A stretch of 64,000 nt of DNA from Haemophilus parainfluenzae (GCF_900638025.1 NZ_LR134481.1:1736001-1800000), one strand, 5' to 3'. Counted from the stretch's first letter, positions 39,948 through 52,136 are shown. Numbers and translations: made by a program. Notes: generated from the sequence alone by a model not told the origin.

Positions 39948-41810
39948 TTACTTAACCGAACCACAATTTAAACAATATAGATACTGTCCTTTTGGATCAT
40001 TAAATTTGGTTAACACATTCAGTTGTTTTTTCACTTGATACACTTCCTGTGGCAATCCCAACCAATTTGTCAGTAAAGCTTGACCTTTTTGTTTAAGCTT
40101 ACGATCTAATTTAGCTAGGAAACTATTATCTTCATCAACCAACCATTGCACACTAAAATTATCCATGTATTTATCAGGATGTTGATTAACTAGTGCGACC
40201 ACTTTATCAATGGCTACATCAATATCACCTAACTCGTCCACTAAACCGTTTTTCTGTGCATCTTGCCCTAACCATACCTGGCCCTGAGCAATTTTGTCCA
40301 CTTTATCTTTTGATAATTGACGACCACGGCTTACTACCTCTAAGAAACGATCATAACCATTTTCAATACTAAGCTGGTAAATATCCTGAGTATGTTTACT
40401 CAATGGGCTTAAGGCTGAGGTTTCCGCGAGATCTGTTGTTGCCACGCCGTCAGTACTCATTCCCATTTTTTTGATTGTATTTTCAAAGGTTGGGAATAAT
40501 GCAAAAATCCCGATTGAACCCGTAATCGTATTTTTATCCGCGACAATATAGTCTGCAGTTGAAGAAATCCAATAACCACCAGAGGCAGCCATCCCTCCCA
40601 TTGATACCACAACAGGTTTGCCTACTTTTTGGAGATTTTCAGTTTCCTGGCGAATAATCTCAGAGGCAAATGCACTGCCGCCAGGTGAGTTAACACGGAG
40701 AACAACCGCCTTCACTTTCTCGTTATCGTAGGCCTGTCTTAATAACTTCGCAATGGTATCTCCACCTGCGGATTCTTCATCACTTTCACCATCAATAATC
40801 GTGCCTTCGACATTCACTACCGCAACGATATTTTTTTCATTAGGATCGACAGAGAAACGATCACCTAAATCAGATAAATAATATTCAAACTCTAATAATT
40901 TCGCTTTTCCTTCTTCATCTTGCCCAAAAAGTGCGGTCAATTTTTTATCTAAATCCAATCTTGTCGCAAATTGTGTCACTAAATGACGTTTTTTCACATA
41001 AGCCGTTTCATCACCTTTTAATACTTTTAAATCACTAATATATTTTTGTGCATTCGGTAATACATCATTAGCGGTAATATTACGATTAGCTATTAATGTT
41101 TGCATATAATTTTGCCACATACCTCCAAGCCATTTTTGCATATTCGCTTTTGCCTCTGGCGACATATCATCACGCAAGAAAGGTTCTACAGCAGACTTAT
41201 AAGTCCCAACACGGAAAATATGCGGCGTAATTTCAAGTTTTTCGAGCATGGATTTAAAGTAAAGATTTTCCTGACGTAAACCTTGAATGCCGACTTGCCC
41301 AATCGGATTGAGATAAATTTCATTCGCAAAACTCGCAAGAAAATATTGTACCTGTGTGTAATTGTCTGCATAAGCAATGACAGGCTTTTCGGATTCTTTG
41401 AAGCTTTGAATCGCTTTTCCTACATACTCTAACGATGGAAGATCGCCCCCTTCAAAGTCATTTAAATTCAGTACTAAGCCACGAATTCGTTCATCATCTT
41501 TCGCAGATAAAATACTTTGCACCACATCAAAAGTAGAATATTTATACAAGACCTTTTCATTATTTAAACGTTGAAATTCCGCTTGCCAACTCAGCATATT
41601 CTCTGTGTTATCCGCAAGATAGCCTGTTAAATTTAAATATAATGCGCCTTGATCGCCCGATAAAACTTGGCTTTTCTTGCCATCACTAAAAAGGCTGACA
41701 AGCACAATCAACGCTAAAACAAATAATAAGAACACAAAATTCATCACAAGATTTCGGATAAAATTGAGCGCTTTACAACAAAATTTCAATACGCTTAATA
41801 TGACATTCAT
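39948..41810 (-). CDS. sppA: Signal peptide peptidase SppA (protease IV)
   Basis: A 620-residue inner-membrane serine protease of the long 67K type, which clears cleaved signal peptides. One N-terminal helix (FVFLLFVLALIVLVSLF) anchors it. The general-base Lys is in RVGTYKSAVEPFLRDD in the first protease fold, and the nucleophile Ser is in SMGGMAASGGYWIS in the second, as in E. coli (Lys209/Ser409). It is divergent from a ydjA-like nitroreductase, the same pairing as in E. coli. A uptake signal lies inside the gene near 40929. Confidence 0.96.
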   Translation of the reverse strand: MNVILSVLKFCCKALNFIRNLVMNFVFLLFVLALIVLVSLFSDGKKSQVLSGDQGALYLNLTGYLADNTENMLSWQAEFQRLNNEKVLYKYSTFDVVQSILSAKDDERIRGLVLNLNDFEGGDLPSLEYVGKAIQSFKESEKPVIAYADNYTQVQYFLASFANEIYLNPIGQVGIQGLRQENLYFKSMLEKLEITPHIFRVGTYKSAVEPFLRDDMSPEAKANMQKWLGGMWQNYMQTLIANRNITANDVLPNAQKYISDLKVLKGDETAYVKKRHLVTQFATRLDLDKKLTALFGQDEEGKAKLLEFEYYLSDLGDRFSVDPNEKNIVAVVNVEGTIIDGESDEESAGGDTIAKLLRQAYDNEKVKAVVLRVNSPGGSAFASEIIRQETENLQKVGKPVVVSMGGMAASGGYWISSTADYIVADKNTITGSIGIFALFPTFENTIKKMGMSTDGVATTDLAETSALSPLSKHTQDIYQLSIENGYDRFLEVVSRGRQLSKDKVDKIAQGQVWLGQDAQKNGLVDELGDIDVAIDKVVALVNQHPDKYMDNFSVQWLVDEDNSFLAKLDRKLKQKGQALLTNWLGLPQEVYQVKKQLNVLTKFNDPKGQYLYCLNCGSVK

Positions 41811-41921
41811 GTGAAATTAAACCTTTTAAAACAGAAATAAAAATTGTGCGTAGCCTATCATAAAGTCCTATGAAAAACTATGTTATAATCAACTGCACTT
41901 AACTGGAAGAAGGAAAATACT

Positions 41922-42476
41922 ATGGATGCATTAACTCTTTTAACACAACGCAAATCCAATAAAAAATTAACGGCACCCGCCCCTAACCAAGTGCAATTAG
42001 AACAAATGTTTCAAGCGGCTTTACGTGCCCCCGATCATGGTAAACTCGAACCTTATCATTTTGTCGTGATGCAAGGCACTGGTTTAAGTAAATTAGAAGG
42101 CTTGCTCAAAGCATCTGTGGCTGAATTTGATTTAGGTGAAGAGAGACTAAAAAAAGCAGAGAATTTTGCACGCCGCGCACCAATGGTTATTGCCGTCATT
42201 GCTAAAATTAATCATGAAGTCGCCAAAGTTCCTGGTTGGGAACAAATGCTTACTGCAGGTGCAGCAACTTATGCCCTTCAACTTGCAGGTAATTCGCTTG
42301 GCTTTGAGAGCTTTTGGGCAACGGGTCCACTTATTGAAGGTCGTGAATTACGTGAAGCATTTGGCTGTGGTAAAAATGATAAAATTGTTGCCTTATTACA
42401 AATTGGTACAGCAGCTGAAAAATTAGAAAAAGACTGTAAACCAAAAGATTTATCACGTTTCGTGAGCCATTTATAA
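41922..42476 (+). CDS. ydjA: YdjA-type nitroreductase family protein
   Basis: A 184-residue FMN nitroreductase-fold protein, the minimal type typified by E. coli YdjA. FMN-contact residues are in TQRKSNKKLTAPAPN and RAPDHGKLEPYHFVV; the dimer interface is AGAATYALQLAGNSLGFESFWATG. The natural substrate is unknown. Ribosome-binding site GAAGGAAAA. Divergent from sppA and convergent with metX. Confidence 0.92.
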   Translation: MDALTLLTQRKSNKKLTAPAPNQVQLEQMFQAALRAPDHGKLEPYHFVVMQGTGLSKLEGLLKASVAEFDLGEERLKKAENFARRAPMVIAVIAKINHEVAKVPGWEQMLTAGAATYALQLAGNSLGFESFWATGPLIEGRELREAFGCGKNDKIVALLQIGTAAEKLEKDCKPKDLSRFVSHL

Positions 42477-42481
42477 AAATC

Positions 42482-42510
42482 AAAAAAGGCGGAAATTTCC
42501 GCCTTTTCTG
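42482..42510. terminator. Bidirectional terminator between ydjA and metX
   Basis: AAAAAAGGCGGAAA and TTTCCGCCTTTT form a perfect stem, T-rich at either end. Confidence 0.92.
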
Positions 42511-42516
42511 TTTATT

Positions 42517-43602
42517 TTATTCTAACTCGCCTTCTATTCCGCTTCGAATTTTGTGCTCAAACGCCGTATAATCCACTAAAAAGGCATCATGACCATAATC
42601 TGATGGAAATTCATAAAATCTTAAATCCACGCCTGCTTGCTCTAAAAGCTGTTTACTTTTATGTAAATCAACAGATTTAAATAGTTGATCGGTCGTTACT
42701 GAAACTAATGTATAGCATGCCTTAATTCGAGATAAGGCTTCTTTTACATCAATATATCCCATACTTGGATCATATAGATCGAGTGCTCGCAATAAATGTA
42801 AATAAGAATTAGCATCAAAACGATCTAAGAATTTTTGACCTTGATAACTTAGATAGGATTCCACTTGAAAGTGATCCCCCCAGAATTGCCCGTCAGATTT
42901 AGTTGCTCGACCAAATGCCTTCGCCAATTGCAAATCAGTGCGATAGGTTAGCATACCCAGCATTCGAGCTATCGAAAGGCCTTGGTGAGGTGGAGTCCCC
43001 TCATAATAATCACCATGATTAAAATTTGGATCATTGATTATTGCTTGACGCATAACATGATTAAACCCAATGGCTTCCGCACTAAAAAAAAGAGAAGAGC
43101 ATAGATTTACAATATTATCCATAAAATCGGGATAATCAATTGCCCACTGTGTGGCTTGCATTCCACCAAAAGAACCACCTACGATTGCTTTTAAATGCGC
43201 GATGCCGAGATAATCAAGTAAGGCTTTTTGCACTTTGATAATATCTTGAACAATGATATTCGGGAACTGGCTACCATAAGGTTTTCCAGTAGTTGGATTA
43301 ATCGAACTCGGACCTGTTGTACCTTTACAACCACCTAATACATTTGAGCAAATAAAAAAATATTTAGATGTATCAAAAGCTAGACCTTCGCCCATAAAGT
43401 TTTGCCACCAACCGTCTTTATTCGGTTCATCAAAATAAGGTTCTGCGTCTCCTGTTAAGGCATGGCAAACCAGAACAACATTGCTTTTATCTGCATTTAA
43501 AGTGCCATAAGTTTTATATGCCACATTAATAGGCGAAAGCTGTCCGCCCAATGCTAATTGAAGTGGATAGTCTTCAAAAAGCGCAACATTTTGCACAGCC
43601 AT
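42517..43602 (-). CDS. metX: Homoserine O-acetyltransferase
   Basis: A 361-residue alpha/beta-hydrolase-fold enzyme that acetylates homoserine in methionine synthesis. The acyl acceptor pocket is [12 protein letters not shown], the nucleophile Ser is in [13 protein letters not shown], and the catalytic Asp and His are in VTTDQLF and [12 protein letters not shown]. The start at 43602 ([11 protein letters not shown]) matches the H. influenzae protein I remember; an in-frame start at 43644 is rejected because it lies in the promoter. A MetJ operator lies upstream. Monocistronic. Confidence 0.95.
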   Translation of the reverse strand: MAVQNVALFEDYPLQLALGGQLSPINVAYKTYGTLNADKSNVVLVCHALTGDAEPYFDEPNKDGWWQNFMGEGLAFDTSKYFFICSNVLGGCKGTTGPSSINPTTGKPYGSQFPNIIVQDIIKVQKALLDYLGIAHLKAIVGGSFGGMQATQWAIDYPDFMDNIVNLCSSLFFSAEAIGFNHVMRQAIINDPNFNHGDYYEGTPPHQGLSIARMLGMLTYRTDLQLAKAFGRATKSDGQFWGDHFQVESYLSYQGQKFLDRFDANSYLHLLRALDLYDPSMGYIDVKEALSRIKACYTLVSVTTDQLFKSVDLHKSKQLLEQAGVDLRFYEFPSDYGHDAFLVDYTAFEHKIRSGIEGELE

Positions 43603-43643
43603 AAAAATGATAACCCATAACCCTTTCCGTTGATAGTTTACCA

Positions 43644-43671
43644 ATTATCAACAGCTTATTTTTTTTGTCAA
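43644..43671 (-). promoter_or_regulatory. Promoter of metX
   Basis: On the minus strand a perfect TTGACA -35 is followed, 16 bp later, by GATAAT. The position, about 42 bp before the metX start, is right. Confidence 0.65.
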
Positions 43672-43679
43672 GAAATTTT

Positions 43680-43695
43680 AGACGTTTAGACGTCC
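43680..43695. promoter_or_regulatory. MetJ operator (two adjacent met boxes) upstream of metX
   Basis: AGACGTTTAGACGTCC holds two neighbouring 8-bp met boxes close to the consensus AGACGTCT. It sits 9 bp upstream of the metX -35 and between metX and the divergent sanA. MetJ with S-adenosylmethionine represses methionine genes. Confidence 0.8.
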
Positions 43696-43767
43696 AAATA
43701 CTCTTATCATCTATTCAATAAACAAGTTAGACTTGAATTTACTTCCTTTTTTCAGTATGTTAGCTAT

Positions 43768-44466
43768 ATGCAACTATCCAAAATGCCATCAAAAATGACC
43801 GCTCTTTCATGGTTTTTACGCCTTTCACTAAAAAAACTCCTCGGTTATATCTTGGGGCTCTTTTTATTTGTCTTGATTGGTTGTTTCACGATTGATCGCA
43901 CCGTGAGCTTTTATGTACAAGATCGCGTGTATGAAGATGTCGAAACGCTCCCGCATCGTCATTATGCATTGGTACTTGGTACATCCAAATATGTCGCTAA
44001 AGGAAAAACCAATAAATATTATGATTACCGCTTAGACGCATCAAAATTCTTGATCGAGCACGATAAAGTCGATTATTTACTGCTAAGTGGTGATAACCGC
44101 ACGCTTCAATATAACGAGCCACGCACCATGTTTTTGGACCTACGTAAAATGGGCATATCTGAAAGTGTGATGTTTAAAGATTTTGCGGGATTCCGCACCT
44201 TAGACTCCGTTGTACGCGCAAGCAAAGTTTTCCAAGTGCCCTCTTTTACTATTATCAGCCAAAAATTCCACTGTGAACGTGCACTACTGATTGCTAAGTA
44301 CTACGATATTGATGCGATTTGTTTTACTGCAAAACAACCCGAAATGTATTTTGGGATACGTATTCGCGAAATATTTGCTCGCGTGAAAGCCGTGTTAGAC
44401 TTAATTATTGGCGTAAAACCTTATTTCCTTGGTGCACCAGAGCCTCTGCCAATACCTATCGAATAG
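43768..44466 (+). CDS. sanA: SanA/YdcF-like DUF218 membrane protein
   Basis: A 232-residue DUF218 protein of the SanA type (vancomycin high-temperature exclusion). One N-terminal helix (LLGYILGLFLFVLIGCFTI) anchors a domain with the family blocks YALVLGTSKYVAKGK, LLLSGDNRTLQYNEP, FRTLDSVVRASKVF and IISQKFHCERALLIA. SanA affects envelope permeability by an unknown mechanism. The start is uncertain; ATGs at 43768, 43783 and 43795 all precede the helix and none has a strong ribosome-binding site. Confidence 0.88.
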   Translation: MQLSKMPSKMTALSWFLRLSLKKLLGYILGLFLFVLIGCFTIDRTVSFYVQDRVYEDVETLPHRHYALVLGTSKYVAKGKTNKYYDYRLDASKFLIEHDKVDYLLLSGDNRTLQYNEPRTMFLDLRKMGISESVMFKDFAGFRTLDSVVRASKVFQVPSFTIISQKFHCERALLIAKYYDIDAICFTAKQPEMYFGIRIREIFARVKAVLDLIIGVKPYFLGAPEPLPIPIE

Positions 44467-44634
44467 TTAATGATTCTTTAATTTTTACCCTATTAAATCA
44501 AAAAATATCTAAATAATTGGTTTTTTACTCTATTTTTTTGGAGTATTTATTTGACAATTTTTGATGAAATCGCTATTTCTAATACCTAATCATAAAACAC
44601 AACATCTTACTTTTCATTTTTAGAGGATTATCTT

Positions 44635-45987
44635 ATGTCTCATTTATCGGTAGCAAAATTTGGTGGTACATCTGTTGCAAACTACTCAGCTATGCAGGCC
44701 TGTGCGAAAATCATCATTGCAGATCCTAATACTCGCGTTGTGGTGCTTTCAGCATCAGCTGGTGTGACAAATTTATTAGTCGCCTTAGCAAATGGCGTGA
44801 AAGCTGAAGAACGTGCAAAATTAATCGGTGAAGTCCGTCAAATTCAAGAAAATATTTTAAATGAATTACAAGACGATAGCCATGTACGTCCTATCATCGA
44901 AAAATATTTAGAAAACATTACCGCACTTTCTGAAGCAGCAAGCCTTGCGACATCAAAAGCTTTAACTGATGAAATCATCAGTCAAGGTGAAATGATGTCG
45001 ACACAAATTTTCATTGAAGTATTAAGAGAATTACAAACATCAGCCACTTGGATCGATGTACGGACTTTAGTGGCAACTAATGATAACTTTGGTAAAGCCA
45101 CACCTAATGATGCTCAAACTCAAGCAAATTGCGATAATTTATTAAAACCATTAATTGACCGAGGTGAATTAGTCATCACCCAAGGTTTTATCGGCCGTGA
45201 ACCAGGTGGTAAAACGACTACTTTAGGTCGTGGTGGTAGTGACTACTCTGCGGCACTTTTAGCGGAAGTATTAGACGCAAAAGATGTATTAATTTGGACG
45301 GATGTAGCGGGAATTTATACCACAGACCCGCGTGTCGTCCCTGAAGCAAAACGTATTGATACAATGAGTTTTGCTGAAGCTGCAGAAATGGCAACTTTCG
45401 GTGCTAAAGTATTGCACCCTGCAACATTACTTCCAGCTGTGCGCAGTAATATTCCCGTTTATGTCGGTTCTAGTAAAGCGCCTGATGCAGGCGGTACTTG
45501 GGTAACACGCGATCCACAACCACGTCCTACATTTCGTGCAATTGCATTACGGCGTGATCAAACTTTATTAACGCTTTCAAGCTTAAGTATGCTACATGCT
45601 CAAGGTTTCCTTGCAAATGTATTCAATATCTTGTCCAAATATAAAATTTCCGTCGATACAATCACCACATCTGAAGTGAGCATCGCATTAACCTTAGATA
45701 AAACAGGATCTGTTTCATCCGGTATCGAATTACTTTCTCCAGAATTGCTAAATGAATTAAACCAATATTGTACCGTAAGAGTGGATACGGGAGTCTCACT
45801 TGTGGCCTTAATAGGCAATGATCTACACCTTGCCTCAGGTGTAGCTAAACGCATATTTAATACCTTAGAAAATTATAATATTCGTATGATTAGCTATGGT
45901 GCAAGTACGAATAATATTTGTATGTTAGTACAGAGTGACAAAGCGGATGATGTAGTTTGTTCATTACATAAATCGTTGTTTGAATAA
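44635..45987 (+). CDS. lysC: Lysine-sensitive aspartokinase III
   Basis: A 450-residue monofunctional aspartokinase that phosphorylates aspartate at the head of lysine, methionine and threonine synthesis. The kinase domain begins SVAKFGGTSVANYSAM, with QGFIGREPGGKTTTLGRGGSDYSA in the middle and a C-terminal pair of ACT domains (about 300-450) that bind lysine. The start has AGAGGATT. The 168-bp upstream gap is too short and shows no lysine-riboswitch core. An uptake-signal terminator follows. Confidence 0.95.
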   Translation: MSHLSVAKFGGTSVANYSAMQACAKIIIADPNTRVVVLSASAGVTNLLVALANGVKAEERAKLIGEVRQIQENILNELQDDSHVRPIIEKYLENITALSEAASLATSKALTDEIISQGEMMSTQIFIEVLRELQTSATWIDVRTLVATNDNFGKATPNDAQTQANCDNLLKPLIDRGELVITQGFIGREPGGKTTTLGRGGSDYSAALLAEVLDAKDVLIWTDVAGIYTTDPRVVPEAKRIDTMSFAEAAEMATFGAKVLHPATLLPAVRSNIPVYVGSSKAPDAGGTWVTRDPQPRPTFRAIALRRDQTLLTLSSLSMLHAQGFLANVFNILSKYKISVDTITTSEVSIALTLDKTGSVSSGIELLSPELLNELNQYCTVRVDTGVSLVALIGNDLHLASGVAKRIFNTLENYNIRMISYGASTNNICMLVQSDKADDVVCSLHKSLFE

Positions 45988-45999
45988 TAAATTTATAGA

Positions 46000-46029
46000 A
46001 AGTGTGGTTAAAAACAACCGCACTTTTTT
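46000..46029 (+). terminator. Terminator of lysC with uptake signal
   Basis: AAAGTGTGGTT and AACCGCACTTTTTT form a stem with one G-U pair. The right arm is a consensus uptake signal on the minus strand and the left arm is one base off. Confidence 0.9.
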
Positions 46030-46095
46030 ACGTTTAGAATTTGAGATTACGATAAAAAAAGAGTAAAGTATTAACTTATTTGATTTATGGACTGA

Positions 46096-47415
<1,320 letters not shown>

Positions 47416-47424
47416 AACGGCATA

Positions 47425-47467
47425 AAAATAAACCGCACTTTGGCACAACCAAGTGCGGTTATTTTTT
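47425..47467 (+). terminator. Terminator of purA from an inverted uptake-signal pair
   Basis: AACCGCACTT and AAGTGCGGTT are exact complements around a 10-base loop, followed by ATTTTTT. Confidence 0.92.
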
Positions 47468-47479
47468 AAGGAGTTTTTA

Positions 47480-48145
47480 ATGACTGAACAAGATATTGCT
47501 GACTACCTAAAAAATCACCCTGATTTTTTTACCCATCATCCTGAACTACTTCAACTGCTTAGTATTCCGCATAGCCATGAAGAAGGGACGATTTCCTTAG
47601 TCGAAGCACAGCTTGCTCAGCAACGAGAACAAATCAAAACGCTTACTCAACTCCTCGAAAAATTTCATCTGCTTGCCCATCAAGAAGCGGATATCTTCTT
47701 TGCTCTGTTACCTTTGCAGAAAAAACTATTTCAAACAGAAGGCTTTATTGCCATCAATGAAAAGATTGATGACTGGGCAAAAGGCTATGAGTTAGAAGGT
47801 GGTAAAATTTTACTTTTCACAGATAGTTGGCAAAAAAATAGCACTATTCCTGAACAACATTGGTTAGACCGAAAAGCCTTTGAACTCATTCGTCTAGAGC
47901 GCATGGGGTTACGCCAATTCTATTTAGGCGATCTCTCCAATAAAGAAAAAGCCCTTATGTTCCTTTCTGAAGAACTCCCTATCGGTTCTGTGGCGATTTG
48001 CCGTTTAGGTGGAACACCGCAAAAACCAACCGCACTTTTAGTCTTCAAATCTCGAGACACTGACCGTTTCCACAACGACCAAGACACCACATTTCTTCGA
48101 CATTTAGTCGATATTGTAGAATTGCATTTAGGAAGATGGCTTTAA
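47480..48145 (+). CDS. DUF484 family GAF-like protein
   Basis: A 221-residue DUF484 protein. The start at 47480 has AAGGAG; an in-frame start at 47453 lies inside the purA terminator. The N-terminal helical part (IADYLKNHPDFFTHHPELLQ) is the family signature, followed by a coiled coil and a GAF-like domain ending LRHLVDIVELHLGRWL. In many gamma-proteobacteria DUF484 sits next to xerC or dapF; here it follows purA. The function is unknown. Confidence 0.88.
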   Translation: MTEQDIADYLKNHPDFFTHHPELLQLLSIPHSHEEGTISLVEAQLAQQREQIKTLTQLLEKFHLLAHQEADIFFALLPLQKKLFQTEGFIAINEKIDDWAKGYELEGGKILLFTDSWQKNSTIPEQHWLDRKAFELIRLERMGLRQFYLGDLSNKEKALMFLSEELPIGSVAICRLGGTPQKPTALLVFKSRDTDRFHNDQDTTFLRHLVDIVELHLGRWL

Positions 48146-48331
48146 ATATTGAAAATCAACTTGTGATATACAATCATCATTATGAGTAACGGGTATGCTA
48201 CATAGCATTAACACCATTTTGTCATTTCCTTTATTAACTATTAGCATTCAGTCAAAACACCTAAAAAAGAAAGTCCAATTATTCAGCCATCCAAAAATGC
48301 GAAGCCTTCTTAACCTGACTTTCTTTGATAA

Positions 48332-48823
48332 TTAAAGTATATTCTTCTCTCCACGAGAAAGACTGATTAACCCTGAACGAACAATTTCAAGTAATGTGCT
48401 TTCTTCTTTCAGTGCCTCAACAAAAGCATCTAATTTATCTTTTGTACCCGTTAACTGAATGGTATAAGATTTTGTTGTCACATCCACAATCTGACCACGG
48501 AAGATGTCGGCTAAACGTTTTAATTCATCACGCGATGAACCCGTTGCTCGCACTTTCACTAATAACACTTCACGCTCTACGTGATCATGTTCACTCAAAT
48601 TGATGACTTTAAACACGTCCACTAATTTGTGAAGTTGCTTTTCAATTTGCTCAAGTACTTGCTCATCCCCCACCGCTTCAATCGTCATACGAGAAAGCGT
48701 TGGATCGTCCGTAGGTGCTACGGTTAAGCTTTCAATGTTAAATGCACGTTGGGAAAATAAGCCGACCACTCGAGATAATGCACCGGATTCATTTTCTAAT
48801 AAAACAGATAAAATTCTACGCAT
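48332..48823 (-). CDS. ilvH: Acetolactate synthase III small subunit
   Basis: A 163-residue regulatory subunit with an N-terminal ACT domain (ILSVLLENESGALSRVVGLF) that binds valine, and a C-terminal IlvH domain (ELKRLADIFRGQIVDVTTKS). It gives feedback inhibition to IlvI. The ATG overlaps the ilvI stop (TAATG), with GAGGAG upstream in the ilvI end. Confidence 0.97.
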   Translation of the reverse strand: MRRILSVLLENESGALSRVVGLFSQRAFNIESLTVAPTDDPTLSRMTIEAVGDEQVLEQIEKQLHKLVDVFKVINLSEHDHVEREVLLVKVRATGSSRDELKRLADIFRGQIVDVTTKSYTIQLTGTKDKLDAFVEALKEESTLLEIVRSGLISLSRGEKNIL

Positions 48824-50547
48824 TATTCGTTCTCCTCTTGTGGTTTGCTTAAAATCATCTCATTCATCGCCCCGCCGCGAACTTGCATCGGGTAAACGTG
48901 TTCGGTTTCATCAACATTAATATCAACAAAAACCAATTTATTTTTAATGCTGAAGGCTTCTTGTAATTTGCTGTCTAATTCATCAGGTGTCGAAATTTGA
49001 ATCCCCACATGACCATAAGACTCGGCTAACTTCACGAAATCCGGTAAAGAATTCATATAAGTTTGGGAATGGCGGCCTGAGTAAATCAAATCTTGCCATT
49101 GTTTTACCATGCCTAAGAAGTGGTTGTTCAAACAAATCACCACAACTGGAATGCGATATTGTGTTGCCGTTGAAAGCTCTTGAATATTCATTTGAATACT
49201 GCCATCACCCGTTACACAAACTACCGTTGCGTCAGGATGTGCAAGTTTCACCCCTAATGCAGCAGGTAAACCAAAGCCCATCGTACCCGCACCACCTGAA
49301 TTGATCCAACGACGCGGTAAATCAAACGGATAATGCAATGCAGCAAACATTTGGTGTTGCCCTACATCCGATGCCACATAAGCTTGGCCTTTTGTTATGC
49401 GATATACCGCTTCCATCACTTGCTGTGGTTTGATGACGCCTGAAGTGCGGTCGAAATCTAAGCATTTTTTTGCTTTCCATTCATCGATTTGTTTCCACCA
49501 ATCTTCTAAGTGATTTTGCGGACGCGAACCGATTTCTTCACCTAATAAACTTAAGAATTCATCCAATACATTTTTCGCATTACCTACAATTGGAATCGCA
49601 GCAGGTACATTTTTGGAAATAGAGGTTGGGTCAATATCAATCTGAATCACTTTTGCATTCGGACAATATTTATCTAAGTTGTTAGTGGTTCGGTCATCAA
49701 AACGTACCCCAACACCAAGGATTAAATCACTTTCATGCATCGCTGTGTTAGCTTCATAAGTTCCGTGCATCCCAAGCATGCCTAAGAATTGTTTATCGGT
49801 ACTAGGATACACACCTAAACCCATTAATGATGACGTGACCGGTAAATTTAAACGTTGCGCAAATTGCATTAATTCTTCATGACAACCTGCCGCAATTGCA
49901 CCACCCCCGACGAATAAAACGGGTTTTTTAGCCACTAATAATGCTTTTAATGCTTTCTTAATTTGACCTTTATGACCATTTACCGTTGGATTATAAGAAC
50001 GAAGCTCAACAGATTTTGGATATTCGTAAGGATATTTTAAAGTTGGATTTACCGTATCTTTTGGAATATCGACAACAACGGGACCTGGACGGCCTGTTGA
50101 TGCGATATAAAAGGCTTTTTTCAAGATCCCTGGAATATCTTCTGCTTTTTTAACGATAAAGCTGTGTTTAACCACTGGGCGAGAAATCCCCACCATATCA
50201 CATTCTTGGAACGCATCACGACCAATTAAGCTACTCATTACCTGACCTGAAATGATCACCATTGGTACCGAATCAGTATAAGCCGTTAAAATCCCTGTAA
50301 TCGCATTGGTCGCACCTGGTCCTGATGTGACTAACACACAACCCACTTTACCTGTCGAACGTGCATAACCATCTGCCATATGTACCGCAGCTTGCTCATG
50401 ACGAACTAAAATATGCTCAATCCCACCAAGAGTATGGATTGCATCATAAATATCCAATACGGCACCGCCCGGATAACCAAATAAATACTCAACGCCTTCG
50501 TCACGCAAAGACTGAACCACCATTTCCGCACCGGATAATTTCTTCAT
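48823..50547 (-). CDS. ilvI: Acetolactate synthase III large subunit
   Basis: A 574-residue thiamine-diphosphate enzyme for the first step of valine and leucine synthesis, and of isoleucine with 2-ketobutyrate. The N-terminal catalytic Glu is in [18 protein letters not shown], the FAD-region is in the middle, and the ThDP motif [18 protein letters not shown] lies near 430. The length equals E. coli IlvI. Ribosome-binding site TAGGAGT. An uptake signal lies inside the gene near 49445. Confidence 0.97.
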   Translation of the reverse strand: MKKLSGAEMVVQSLRDEGVEYLFGYPGGAVLDIYDAIHTLGGIEHILVRHEQAAVHMADGYARSTGKVGCVLVTSGPGATNAITGILTAYTDSVPMVIISGQVMSSLIGRDAFQECDMVGISRPVVKHSFIVKKAEDIPGILKKAFYIASTGRPGPVVVDIPKDTVNPTLKYPYEYPKSVELRSYNPTVNGHKGQIKKALKALLVAKKPVLFVGGGAIAAGCHEELMQFAQRLNLPVTSSLMGLGVYPSTDKQFLGMLGMHGTYEANTAMHESDLILGVGVRFDDRTTNNLDKYCPNAKVIQIDIDPTSISKNVPAAIPIVGNAKNVLDEFLSLLGEEIGSRPQNHLEDWWKQIDEWKAKKCLDFDRTSGVIKPQQVMEAVYRITKGQAYVASDVGQHQMFAALHYPFDLPRRWINSGGAGTMGFGLPAALGVKLAHPDATVVCVTGDGSIQMNIQELSTATQYRIPVVVICLNNHFLGMVKQWQDLIYSGRHSQTYMNSLPDFVKLAESYGHVGIQISTPDELDSKLQEAFSIKNKLVFVDINVDETEHVYPMQVRGGAMNEMILSKPQEENE

Positions 50548-50866
50548 ATTTTACTCCTAAAACTGACCGCATTTTTATTTGTTACGATTCGTATCAAAAC
50601 AATGGAAACATCATACCGAAAGAAAACGGCTTGTCCAGCATGAGAAAAGTCTAAAAAACCAATTAAAAAGCATTAAACACTAAAAAAACAAAAATATTAA
50701 GGTTTTAATAAAGGTAATTTATGTAAAAGATAGAAAATCGTAGTTTTATATGGGATTTTATAAAAATAAAAATTTTTTATTCTTTTATTCAAAATTTTGA
50801 GGTGGATCACATTTTAAGTGTTGATTTCTCAGCTGAGTAAGAAGAAAGAGAGAGATGATAAGAAAA
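50548..50866. other. AT-rich gap upstream of ilvI
   Basis: About 320 bp without a gene. It should hold the ilvI promoter on the minus strand. Visible items are a 10-bp palindrome CTCAGCTGAG at 50828-50837 and a GATCACATTTT stretch near 50806 that resembles half a CRP site. No leader-peptide attenuator was seen. Confidence 0.4.
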
Positions 50867-50896
50867 AACCGCACTAGGAAGACCGAAGTGCGGTTA
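50867..50896 (-). terminator. Terminator of fabB from an inverted uptake-signal pair
   Basis: AACCGCACT and AGTGCGGTT are exact complements around an 11-base loop. On the minus strand the stem is followed by TTTTTT. Confidence 0.88.
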
Positions 50897-50915
50897 GATT
50901 TTAAGACATTTTTAA

Positions 50916-52136
50916 TTAGCCATTATAGCGTTTGAACACTAAAGTTGCGTTTGTTCCACCGAAACCAAAGCTGTTTGACATCACTGTTTGTAAGCCCGCA
51001 TTTTCTTTTGTTTCAGTCACGATATTGCAGCCTTCTGCCGCTTCGTCTAATTTTTCAATATTAATGCTTGGTGCAATGAAGTCATTGTGTAGCATTAATA
51101 AGGTATAGATTGCTTCGTGTGCACCTGCTGCACCTAAAGAGTGACCAGTCATTGATTTGGTTGAGGAAATCGCTGGAATTTTGTCACCAAATACATTTTT
51201 GATCGCACCTAATTCTTTCACGTCACCAACTGGTGTTGATGTACCGTGTACGTTGATGTAATCAATTGGGGTATCTACCGTTGCCATTGCTTGTTTCATA
51301 CAACGCTCTGCACCTTCACCACTTGGCGCTACCATGTCGTAACCATCAGAGGTTGCACCATAGCCCACGATTTCTGCGTAGATTTTTGCGCCACGTGCTA
51401 ATGCGTGTTCTAATTCTTCAACCACTACAACAGCGCCACCACCAGCGATAACGAAACCATCACGGTCTGCATCGTAAGCACGAGACGCTTTTTCTGGGGT
51501 ATCATTGTATTTAGTTGAAACCGCACCCATTGCATCGAATTCAGTTGCACATTCCCAAGATAATTCTTCCGCACCACCAGCGAAAACCACATCTTGTTTA
51601 CCTAATTGGATTAATTCAACTGCGTGACCGATACAGTGTGCAGACGTTGCGCAAGCAGAGCTGATTGAGTAGTTCACACCACGGATTTTGTAAGGGGTTG
51701 CTAAACAAGCTGACACACTTGAAGCCATGGTTTTAGTTACTGCATAAGGACCAATTGCTTTCACACCGCGTGGACCACGCACTGCATCACAAGCCACTAA
51801 TTGGTTATGTGCTGAACCAGTACCTGCACCGATTACCAGACCTGTACGGTCATTTGAAACTTGATCTTCTGTTAAACCTGAATCTTCAATCGCTTCACGC
51901 ATAGAAAGGTATGCATAAGCTGCCGCATCACCCATAAAACGATACACTTTACGATCGATATGCTCGCTTGGATCAAGTTTGATTGTGCCGGCAACATGGC
52001 TACGCATTTTCATTTCAATAAACTCAGGCACGACTTCAATACCAGATTTACCTGCTTTTAATGAAGCCAAAACTTCTTCTTTGTTGTTACCGATACTTGA
52101 AATAATACCAAAACCAGTAATTACAGCTCTTTTCAT
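50916..52136 (-). CDS. fabB: Beta-ketoacyl-ACP synthase I
   Basis: A 406-residue condensing enzyme needed for unsaturated fatty-acid elongation. The Cys-His-His triad is present: [12 protein letters not shown] (Cys near 163), [11 protein letters not shown] (His near 298) and [16 protein letters not shown] (His near 333), with the FGFGGTNA motif at the end. TAAGGAAT serves as ribosome-binding site. A FadR-like half-site lies upstream. Confidence 0.97.
   Translation of the reverse strand: MKRAVITGFGIISSIGNNKEEVLASLKAGKSGIEVVPEFIEMKMRSHVAGTIKLDPSEHIDRKVYRFMGDAAAYAYLSMREAIEDSGLTEDQVSNDRTGLVIGAGTGSAHNQLVACDAVRGPRGVKAIGPYAVTKTMASSVSACLATPYKIRGVNYSISSACATSAHCIGHAVELIQLGKQDVVFAGGAEELSWECATEFDAMGAVSTKYNDTPEKASRAYDADRDGFVIAGGGAVVVVEELEHALARGAKIYAEIVGYGATSDGYDMVAPSGEGAERCMKQAMATVDTPIDYINVHGTSTPVGDVKELGAIKNVFGDKIPAISSTKSMTGHSLGAAGAHEAIYTLLMLHNDFIAPSINIEKLDEAAEGCNIVTETKENAGLQTVMSNSFGFGGTNATLVFKRYNG

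Noticed and set aside
44467..44634. Lysine riboswitch upstream of lysC
   Set aside because: The gap is only 168 bp and none of the conserved riboswitch core or an associated terminator was recognised.
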